From CAYRCJ01 sp964422785 (GTDB lineage: Bacteria; Patescibacteriota; Minisyncoccia; UBA11713; 2-01-FULL-45-33), in contig CAYRCJ010000029.1 of NCBI GenBank assembly GCA_964422785.1, forward strand, positions 1 through 10,225: a DNA stretch of 10,225 bases, in the 5' to 3' direction. Shown here one piece after another: positions 5,095 to 9,910 of the stretch (position 1 is the first letter of the stretch; each line of letters opens with the position of its first letter). A program made the position numbers and the translations under genes. The notes beneath the pieces were generated by a model. That model saw nothing but the letters and a program-made list of their open reading frames with translations, was not told the origin of the DNA and ran no database searches.

Positions 5095-5595
5095 ATGTTT
5101 TCTCTTAGTCCTTATGAACCGAAACTTAATCAGCCTCCATTTCCGCTCAAGGATGTATCGGAACTAAGATTTGCTCTGCATGCCGCCAGAAATGAATACG
5201 AACGGAAAGTTCAAAAAATATTCGAGCAATTTCTCGACGCCGAAAAACTCAAAGAAGATCACGATATTCTTATTGCCATTGAACAGTTCGCGGCGACGCA
5301 TTGCCCCATTAACTCGCCGGTAAAAAATATTAAGGTTGTTGAAGAGCTCAGCAAGCGGCCGTTGGACGGCGGACTATATATAATTGGAGGCGTTCTCGAA
5401 ACCAACAATGAGGGGCTCGGCAGGATTTTTCAACCCGGCCTGTACCACGCGGTCGACACCTCCTGGTTCTATGGCTCCTCCGGGCGCGTGGAAGAAAATC
5501 AGATCACCAAAACAGAAACGCTGACTAAAATCTTAGACGATACCGGCGCCCGCGAAATATTTAAGGCCGTGATCAAAGGAATTTTGGCTGAGTAA
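5095..5595 (+). CDS. hypothetical protein
   Basis: I do not recognise this 166-residue protein. The start chosen is the ATG at 5095, with GGAG (5081-5084) 10 nt upstream. An ATG at 5020 in the same frame would add 25 residues but has no SD and would overlap the divergent promoter. There is no signal peptide or membrane segment. Residues about 20-70 look helical and charged (KDVSELRFALHAARNEYERK). The second half has GGLYIIGGVLETNNEGLGR (92-110), LYHAVDTSWFYGSSGR (116-131) and a helical C-terminus. The gene is divergent from the CoaB-aldolase gene and ends at its own terminator, 16 nt after the stop. The coding signal looks real because composition and codon use match the neighbours and no competing frame is better. 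Confidence 0.7.
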   Translation: MFSLSPYEPKLNQPPFPLKDVSELRFALHAARNEYERKVQKIFEQFLDAEKLKEDHDILIAIEQFAATHCPINSPVKNIKVVEELSKRPLDGGLYIIGGVLETNNEGLGRIFQPGLYHAVDTSWFYGSSGRVEENQITKTETLTKILDDTGAREIFKAVIKGILAE

Positions 5596-5610
5596 AAAAA
5601 CTATAAAACA

Positions 5611-5637
5611 TCCCGACGGCCATCGGGAGGTTTTTTT
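5611..5637 (+). terminator. terminator of the hypothetical gene
   Basis: TCCCGA (5611-5616) pairs with TCGGGA (5623-5628), and T7 follows at 5631-5637. The core CCGACGGCCATCGG matches the CCGA-N2-GC-N2-TCGG pattern of the other terminators. It also lies 23 nt beyond the stop of the convergent MBL gene and could serve it through the T4 on the minus strand. Confidence 0.85.
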
Positions 5638-5659
5638 AAATTACTTTTGAATTAAATCT

Positions 5660-6298
5660 TTAAAACTCGTACTCTCGGCCAATTTCTAAAACAGAGAATT
5701 TTATTCCATTTGGTTCCAAAATTTTTGGCGGTAGAATGTTGGTGGAACCGAGCGTTTTTAATATGCCGTCATGCACCGGGAAACAAATTTTTGGTTTTAT
5801 TGCGAGTGCGTAATCAATCGCCTCCGGCAATTTCATCCATGGGCCCGCCGTGGGCAGTGCCAAAATTTCAATCGGCTTTCCAGGATTGGTAAGCAGCGTG
5901 TCGCCCGGATAAAAAAGTTTGTTTGAAATGAAATAACCGGTATTTTGAATCGGCGCAATCGTTGAATGCATAATGGCATGATTATTTCCGAAGCCTTCAA
6001 TCAAAATGCCGCGCTCGGTAACATTTTTTCCATCCTCAACAACAATAAAAGCGATGTCCTCTTTTTCCAGGAGCGCTCCAACACTTTTATTTGTAATAAT
6101 TTTTGTCTGCGGATTATTTTTCAAGATTTCTTTGACCGAGTCGATATGGAAATGATCCTGGTGCTCGTGCGAGATCAATACCAAATCAATATTTTTTAAA
6201 TTATTTTGTTCCGTTGAATAGATCCCCGGGTCAGTCAAAATCCGCACCCCATTTTCTTCAACCAGCAAACAGCAATGCCCAAATTTAGTGATTTTCAT
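5660..6298 (-). CDS. UlaG-like metallo-beta-lactamase-fold hydrolase
   Basis: The 212-residue protein is a compact MBL-fold metal-dependent hydrolase. It has the leading MKITKFGHCCLLVE strand pair, LTDPG (21-25), the metal motif SHEHQDH (H44, H46, D48, H49), H107 or H111, YPGDT with D133, and FPVHDG with H176. These supply the usual ligands for a two-metal site. UlaG-like proteins include the L-ascorbate-6-phosphate lactonase and many uncharacterised phosphoesterase-like hydrolases; the substrate cannot be named. The ATG at 6298 overlaps the upstream gene's stop as ATGA, which indicates translational coupling. An upstream in-frame ATG (6340) would lie well inside the phosphatase gene and is unlikely. 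It is second in a two-gene operon with the histidine phosphatase, so a linked hydrolytic step is possible. Confidence 0.9.
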   Translation of the reverse strand: MKITKFGHCCLLVEENGVRILTDPGIYSTEQNNLKNIDLVLISHEHQDHFHIDSVKEILKNNPQTKIITNKSVGALLEKEDIAFIVVEDGKNVTERGILIEGFGNNHAIMHSTIAPIQNTGYFISNKLFYPGDTLLTNPGKPIEILALPTAGPWMKLPEAIDYALAIKPKICFPVHDGILKTLGSTNILPPKILEPNGIKFSVLEIGREYEF

Positions 6299-6831
6299 AG
6301 TTGCTTTAATTCGTAAATCCACCCGGGTTGCCATTTCCATGGCGCTGGGATTACTTCTTCAAGCGGCAAACCCTTAATCCAATACTCCAAAGCATATTGC
6401 GTGGCGCGATGACCCACTATCATTACTTTTTTGCCGTCGTAGTCGCGAAGCAAATCTTCCAAAAAACTTTTCATCCTTGCGGAAGCTTGTTCGTAGCTTT
6501 CACCGTTTGGAAACGGCTCGTAGATTCTTTTTGGTTTTTCCGGATCGACTTTATCGCTTGGTGTTTGAGTCATATCTCCATAGTCGCATTCGCTTAACCG
6601 AGAGTCTTTTATGATTGGAAATTTATTTCCAAAAGCAATTTCGGCGCTTTTATACGATCTTTGGAGATCTGAACAAAAAATCGCGTCAAAATAATCGCCC
6701 TTGTATCTTTCGCCCATTTCTTTGGATTGCTTAATGCCGAGTTCGGACAAAGCAACATCAAAATGCCCGGACGCCAAATGCGCTTCATTGTCCAGCGTTG
6801 TCCCGTGCGATTCAAAAATTATTGTGATCAT
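6295..6831 (-). CDS. histidine phosphatase family protein (phosphoglycerate mutase-like)
   Basis: The 178-residue protein is a small branch-1 histidine phosphatase. It has the N-terminal catalytic motif as FESHGTT with His9, CSDLQRS with Arg58, LSEC with acid Glu81, and VGHRA with second His141. The usual RHG reads SHG here, so one phosphate-binding Arg is replaced by Ser8; subgroups with such changes exist, so this need not mean loss of activity. Likely reaction: hydrolysis of a phosphomonoester by way of a phosphohistidine. It is first in the operon and overlaps the MBL gene by 4 nt. The ATG at 6831 has no SD; a consensus promoter with its -10 box 8 nt upstream suggests a leaderless or near-leaderless mRNA. 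Confidence 0.92.
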   Translation of the reverse strand: MITIIFESHGTTLDNEAHLASGHFDVALSELGIKQSKEMGERYKGDYFDAIFCSDLQRSYKSAEIAFGNKFPIIKDSRLSECDYGDMTQTPSDKVDPEKPKRIYEPFPNGESYEQASARMKSFLEDLLRDYDGKKVMIVGHRATQYALEYWIKGLPLEEVIPAPWKWQPGWIYELKQL

Positions 6832-6839
6832 AATTACCC

Positions 6840-6868
6840 ATTATAACTAAGAAAAATAAGTTTGACAA
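6840..6868 (-). promoter_or_regulatory. strong promoter for the phosphatase-MBL operon
   Basis: On the minus strand TTGTCA (6863-6868) lies exactly 17 nt from a perfect TATAAT (6840-6845). The start codon follows the -10 box after only 8 nt, so transcription should begin at or within a few bases of the ATG. The -35 shares five bases with the -35 of the divergent phyH promoter. Confidence 0.75.
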
Positions 6869-6890
6869 AATCAGCTTTACATTATATGAA
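6862..6890 (+). promoter_or_regulatory. promoter for the PhyH-like gene
   Basis: A perfect TTGACA (6862-6867) is followed after 17 nt by TATGAA (6885-6890); TATATG at 6883 is an alternative with 15-nt spacing. The start near 6897 gives a 25-nt leader with SD GGAGG (6912-6916). The -35 overlaps that of the opposite promoter. Confidence 0.6.
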
Positions 6891-6921
6891 TAAATTTGGG
6901 AGTATCTGTGTGGAGGCGTCG

Positions 6922-7665
6922 ATGTCCGAACTGAAAGCTCAATTTGATGAAAAAGGATTTATTGTCATTGATAATTTTGTAACACCTGAATATGCGGCGC
7001 AATTAAAACAAGAAATTTCAAAGCTTTCTGATGAAGCAATGAATACGGACGGCAGCATAAGAGTACATCGACTTTTGAGATCTCCGGAAATTGCCAATTT
7101 TATCGTTGATAGAAAAATTAAGAATTTGGCAATAACATTGATGGGTGCGAATCCGGTTTTAGGAGCATTGGGGTCAAATACAGTAATGCCGAACGCCCCG
7201 GGGATGGGGCAGCACAGAGATTATCCCTACTTTTCAATGCATACCGGAATTATTCCTTCTGCGATGCCGATTCTTGCTCTACAATATATCCTTCTTCTGG
7301 ATGACTTAAGTTGTGATAATGCGCCGACATTGATTATGCCAGAGTCTCATAAACTGCGTGGCTGGATACTGAATAAAGAATATTTTGAAAAGAATGCGAT
7401 GTCGCTTGTCGCGCAAGCGGGAAGCTTGGTTGCAATGCATGGTGGAGTATTTCATGGTGTTGCCATGAACAAATCTTCAAAAAGCCGCACTACACTACTT
7501 GCAACTTTTTACCCGCATTGGGTGAGGCCATTTAGTTCTTATTTGGGGCTTGACCCGGAAAACGCATCGGATGAATTAAAATCTTTATTAGGGGCTGATT
7601 TCAAACAACGCATAAGAAGCGATATGGAAATAATCGGATATGGAATGGCAAAAAAAGAAAAATAA
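6922..7665 (+). CDS. phytanoyl-CoA dioxygenase (PhyH) family Fe(II)/2-oxoglutarate oxygenase
   Basis: The 247-residue protein fits the PhyH family of non-haem iron, 2-oxoglutarate-dependent hydroxylases. After FDEKGFIVIDNFVTPEYAAQL (8-28), the first iron motif is QHRDYP (H98, D100); the distal His is in GGVFHGV (H168) and the cosubstrate Arg in KSRTT (R179). PMPES-type text before the jellyroll end (LIMPESHKLRG, 137-147) is also typical. The family covers phytanoyl-CoA, ectoine, antibiotic and lipid hydroxylases, so no substrate is given. The start at ATG 6922 has GGAGG 5 nt upstream; a TTG at 6862 in the same frame is the first base of the -35 hexamer and is not a start. It is a single-gene unit with terminator. 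An oxygen-dependent enzyme would be unexpected in a typical fermentative CPR cell, so transfer is possible. Confidence 0.9.
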   Translation: MSELKAQFDEKGFIVIDNFVTPEYAAQLKQEISKLSDEAMNTDGSIRVHRLLRSPEIANFIVDRKIKNLAITLMGANPVLGALGSNTVMPNAPGMGQHRDYPYFSMHTGIIPSAMPILALQYILLLDDLSCDNAPTLIMPESHKLRGWILNKEYFEKNAMSLVAQAGSLVAMHGGVFHGVAMNKSSKSRTTLLATFYPHWVRPFSSYLGLDPENASDELKSLLGADFKQRIRSDMEIIGYGMAKKEK

Positions 7666-7697
7666 AAAATTGCCCCGATAGCCGTCGGGGCAATTTT
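7666..7697 (+). terminator. terminator of the PhyH-like gene
   Basis: A 13-bp stem (7666-7678 with 7685-7697) with a 6-nt loop starts directly after the stop codon and ends in T4. The core CCGATAGCCGTCGG belongs to the shared terminator core family. Confidence 0.9.
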
Positions 7698-7715
7698 ACT
7701 TTTATACTTTAAATC

Positions 7716-7721
7716 TATAAA
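7716..7721 (+). promoter_or_regulatory. possible -10 box of tRNA-Glu
   Basis: TATAAA lies 11 nt before the mature 5' end of tRNA-Glu in AT-rich sequence. The -35 position would fall in the tail of the preceding terminator and shows no match, so this is a weak call. Confidence 0.3.
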
Positions 7722-7732
7722 CTAAATCTTGA

Positions 7733-7807
7733 GGCCCTATCGTCTAGCCTGGTCTAGGACACAAGCTTTTCAAGCTTGGTACCCGGGTTCGAATCCCGGT
7801 GGGGCCA
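7733..7807 (+). tRNA. tRNA-Glu(TTC)
   Basis: The 75-nt cloverleaf has acceptor GGCCCTA/TGGGGCC (one G·U pair), discriminator A, anticodon stem CAAGC/GCTTG, loop TTTTCAA with anticodon TTC, and T arm CCGGG-TTCGAAT-CCCGG. CCA is not encoded, because CAT follows. The final 19 bases plus one flanking base recur at 7920-7939. Confidence 0.96.
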
Positions 7808-7808
7808 C
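7789..7808 (+). repeat. direct repeat, copy 1 (tRNA-Glu 3' end)
   Basis: The 20 bases from TCGAATCC to GGGGCCAC cover the T loop, T stem 3' half, acceptor 3' strand and discriminator of tRNA-Glu plus one base. They recur identically at 7920-7939. A repeated tRNA 3' end is the form taken by attachment sites of tRNA-targeting integrases. Confidence 0.9.
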
Positions 7809-7814
7809 ATCAAA

Positions 7815-7849
7815 AAATTTCAGAGCACTCGAAGAGTGTTATGAAATTT
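7815..7849 (+). repeat. hairpin after tRNA-Glu
   Basis: AAATTTCA pairs with TGAAATTT, and inside it CACTC pairs with GAGTG around a GAA loop, giving 15 pairs (one G·U) with one G-A mismatch. It sits 7 nt after the tRNA and may define the 3' end of the tRNA precursor, though no long T run follows. Confidence 0.6.
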
Positions 7850-7866
7850 ATTGATTTAGAATCTTA

Positions 7867-7929
7867 CGGGATGAGAAGGAAGCGAGCTGGCGAGCTTCCA
7901 GGGATTTGCGAGGAGCAAATCGAATCCCG
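7867..7929 (+). repeat. three-way-junction palindromic unit ending in the second tRNA 3' fragment
   Basis: CGGGAT (7867-7872) pairs with ATCCCG (7924-7929). Enclosed are hairpin GGAAGC/GCTTCC (7878-7899) and hairpin GATTTGC-GAGGA-GCAAATC (7903-7921). GCGAG occurs three times (7882, 7891, 7908). The closing stem uses the T-stem bases of the duplicated tRNA fragment, so the unit and the tRNA repeat are structurally linked. No ORF is present in the 7808-7981 stretch. Confidence 0.6.
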
Positions 7930-7939
7930 GTGGGGCCAC
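7920..7939 (+). repeat. direct repeat, copy 2 (tRNA-Glu 3' end fragment)
   Basis: This copy is identical over 20 bases to 7789-7808 and starts 131 bp later. The rest of a tRNA is missing: no partner for the acceptor strand and no anticodon arm lie upstream. It is therefore a fragment, not a second tRNA gene. Confidence 0.9.
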
Positions 7940-7951
7940 CGCTTTATAAAG

Positions 7952-7980
7952 AAAAACTGACAGTGCTCTGCCAGTTTTTT
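7952..7980. terminator. bidirectional terminator between tRNA-Glu and the pseudopilin gene
   Basis: AAAAACTG pairs with CAGTTTTT, and inside it CAG pairs with CTG around TGCT, with one A-C mismatch. The plus strand ends in T6 and the minus strand in T5. It starts 2 nt beyond the pseudopilin stop. It lacks the CCGA/TCGG core shared by four other terminators. Confidence 0.85.
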
Positions 7981-7981
7981 C

Positions 7982-8644
7982 TTAAAACTTCTGAAAATAT
8001 TTTACGATATCATCGGAACCATATATGGGATCTGTTTTTGTGGTGAAGGGTTCGGTCTCCAAAATTCCGTTCGGCCCCGCCGAAACTATTTTTCCTTTGA
8101 TCCTGCCGTCTTCTTCAAAAAAACTTATCATATAGGCTCTGCCCCACGGATCAGAAGGCTCGGAAGGGCTGTCAAAATACGGTCCGCGCCATCTTTTAAC
8201 CCTGTTCAAGGGCAAACCATTTTTATCTTCCGGTCTCAACTCCCGATAATCGTTCTTATCTCCATAAAAACCGTTGACGTTGGGATCGTTGTGAAAAAGA
8301 TGATTGGAAAATAAATTCCTTCGCTCCGCGTTCGCTTCCTGCCTTATATCAGGGATCCTCCATTCATTCCAAACGTTGTCCTCCGGCAAATTTGCGAGAC
8401 TGCCAAAAAACATTATATCTAGACTTTGATTCCGCGACGATGATCCGTCGGATCTGGGAAGCAAAGCGGTATCTTCTTCAAATTGGGCAATCACAACTAT
8501 CATATTTTTAATGTCCGCGTTCGCTTCCACATCTCTCGCCTTCCCGATACTCTGAAACAGCATCGGCATTATTATTGCGGCAAGTATCGCTATTATTGAA
8601 AGAGCTATGATAATTTCAAACGTGGCAAATCCGTTTTGTTTCAT
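7982..8644 (-). CDS. type IV pilin-like / GspG-like pseudopilin
   Basis: The 220-residue precursor has a short leader MKQNG, a prepilin peptidase site G5|F6 with Glu10 at mature position 5, and a hydrophobic helix FATFEIIIALSIIAILAAII. The C-terminal part has GPYFDS (154-159), DPWGRAY (165-171) and IVSAGPNG (186-193), the arrangement typical of GspG-type major pseudopilins. It would be processed at the inner face of the membrane and assembled into a pilus or pseudopilus. The start at 8644 follows AAGGGG about 4 nt upstream; a TTG at 8662 in the same frame would spoil the leader and is rejected. At 220 residues it is longer than GspG (about 140); the extra is a soluble region about 60-150. No other pilus genes are nearby, which is common for scattered pilin genes. 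Confidence 0.9.
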   Translation of the reverse strand: MKQNGFATFEIIIALSIIAILAAIIMPMLFQSIGKARDVEANADIKNMIVVIAQFEEDTALLPRSDGSSSRNQSLDIMFFGSLANLPEDNVWNEWRIPDIRQEANAERRNLFSNHLFHNDPNVNGFYGDKNDYRELRPEDKNGLPLNRVKRWRGPYFDSPSEPSDPWGRAYMISFFEEDGRIKGKIVSAGPNGILETEPFTTKTDPIYGSDDIVKYFQKF

Positions 8645-8684
8645 AAAACCCCTTGCCGCCAAGGGCTATTTCTATCTGTAGTGT

Positions 8685-8712
8685 ACCATAAAAAAGCCGG
8701 CGGCATTGTTAA
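8685..8712 (-). promoter_or_regulatory. possible promoter of the pseudopilin gene
   Basis: TTAACA (8707-8712) and TATGGT (8685-8690) are 16 nt apart on the minus strand, each with 4-5 consensus matches. The leader of about 34 nt would contain the SD. This is a weak call based on hexamers only. Confidence 0.35.
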
Positions 8713-8720
8713 CTCCGCCC

Positions 8721-8750
8721 TTGTGAAGGCTATTTTTAAAGTGCTAGTAT
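8721..8750 (+). promoter_or_regulatory. promoter of tsaD, leaderless arrangement
   Basis: TTGTGA (8721-8726) and TAGTAT (8745-8750) are separated by 18 nt. The ATG at 8757 starts 6 nt after the -10 box, so transcription should begin at or next to the start codon. No SD precedes the gene, in keeping with this. Confidence 0.45.
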
Positions 8751-8756
8751 TTGAAA

Positions 8757-9902
8757 ATGAAAATCCTCGCCATAGAAACATCCTGCGATGAAACGGCGAT
8801 CGCGATTCTGGAAAACTTAGGAATCTTGTCCAGCGTAGTTTTGTCGCAAATTAAAATTCATAAACCCTTCGGAGGGGTGGTGCCAAACCTGGCCCAAAGA
8901 GAACACCAAAAAAATTTGGTGCCGATATTAAAACTTGCCCTCAAAGAAAGCGGGTTATTGAAAGCCGGTGAACAAAAAATAAAAAATTTAGATAAGAAAC
9001 TGGAAAAAATTTTAGAAAGAGAGCCTGTGCTTTTGCAAAAGTTTAAAAATGAAGTTTTAAAAATAAAAAAGCCGCGAATTGATGCGATCGCGCTAACTCA
9101 CGGGCCAGGACTCGAACCGGCTCTTTGGGTCGGAATAAATTTTGCGAAGGCCCTTTCAGAAGTTTGGGAAATTCCGATCATCCCGGTAAATCATCTGGAG
9201 GGACATATTTATTCTAACTGGCTCAAAGATAAAAATAATCCCCGGGCCGGCACGCCTAGATTCCCACTCCTCGCGTTGATCGTTTCCGGGGGGCACACCG
9301 AGATCGTGCTTATGAAAAAAGACTGCGATTATAAAATTTTGGGTGAAACAAGAGACGATGCCGCCGGTGAAGCATTTGATAAAGTCGCGAAAATGCTGAA
9401 ACTCGGATACCCGGGAGGACCGTTAATTTCCAAGCTGGCGGAAAAAGGAAATCCTGACAAAGTAAATTTTCCGCGGCCAATGATTAATTCATCGGATTTT
9501 GATTTCAGTTTTTCCGGTTTAAAAACAGCGGTGCTTTATAAATTGCGCGAAGATAATAATTTAAAAAAAATTAAAAAATATAAAACCGATGTCGCCGCTT
9601 CTTTTGAGCAGGCGGTTGTCGACGTACTGGTTAAGAAAACCGAGAAAGCTCTGAAAGTATGCAATGTCAAATCTCTGGTTGTGGGAGGCGGGGTTGCCGC
9701 AAATAAAAAACTTAGGGCATCGCTCCAAAATATGGTCAAAAACAAATATCCGGGGGTCTCATTATGGCTGTCTCCAATGTGGCTCACCGGAGACAACGCC
9801 GCGATGATAGGGGCGGCGGCATATTTTAAATTCGCTAAGTTGGGAAAAGCGGCCTATATCAACCCCTCTAAGCTTATGGCTAAAGGCAATCTTGGGCTAT
9901 AA
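8757..9902 (+). CDS. tsaD: tRNA N6-adenosine threonylcarbamoyltransferase TsaD
   Basis: The 381-residue protein transfers the threonylcarbamoyl group to A37 of ANN-reading tRNAs, working with TsaB and TsaE. Motifs: MKILAIETSCDETA (1-14), FGGVVPNLAQREH (38-50), THGPGLEPALWVG (114-126), NHLEGH with metal ligands H146 and H150, VSGGHT (176-181), DDAAGEAFDK (200-209), FSGLK (252-256), GGGVAAN (320-326) and TGDNAAMIG with D346. The usual length is about 335-345; the surplus is a Lys/Glu-rich, probably helical insert at about 67-105 between the REH and THGPG motifs. The start is the ATG at 8757, giving the standard MKIL N-terminus; the TTG two codons earlier is unlikely. No SD. valS follows after 8 nt. 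Confidence 0.98.
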   Translation: MKILAIETSCDETAIAILENLGILSSVVLSQIKIHKPFGGVVPNLAQREHQKNLVPILKLALKESGLLKAGEQKIKNLDKKLEKILEREPVLLQKFKNEVLKIKKPRIDAIALTHGPGLEPALWVGINFAKALSEVWEIPIIPVNHLEGHIYSNWLKDKNNPRAGTPRFPLLALIVSGGHTEIVLMKKDCDYKILGETRDDAAGEAFDKVAKMLKLGYPGGPLISKLAEKGNPDKVNFPRPMINSSDFDFSFSGLKTAVLYKLREDNNLKKIKKYKTDVAASFEQAVVDVLVKKTEKALKVCNVKSLVVGGGVAANKKLRASLQNMVKNKYPGVSLWLSPMWLTGDNAAMIGAAAYFKFAKLGKAAYINPSKLMAKGNLGL

Positions 9903-9903
9903 T
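9898..9903 (+). promoter_or_regulatory. perfect -10 box before valS
   Basis: TATAAT overlaps the tsaD stop codon and is followed by 7 nt and then the valS ATG. No clear -35 lies at 9874-9881. It may drive a leaderless valS transcript in addition to read-through from tsaD. Confidence 0.4.
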
Positions 9904-9910
9904 CAAAATT

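Noticed and set aside
6862..6921. A TTG-initiated longer PhyH protein
   Set aside because: The TTG is part of the -35 hexamer TTGACA, and the added residues have no family match; the ATG at 6922 has GGAGG at proper spacing.
7815..7939. A CRISPR-like or tandem array after tRNA-Glu
   Set aside because: The only direct repeat is the two-copy tRNA fragment; the GCGAG triplets are too short and irregular.
305..9902. Recoding of TGA as glycine (Gracilibacteria/SR1 type)
   Set aside because: TGA ends the phosphatase and CoaB-aldolase genes at natural family or domain ends, and no in-frame TGA occurs inside the conserved genes.
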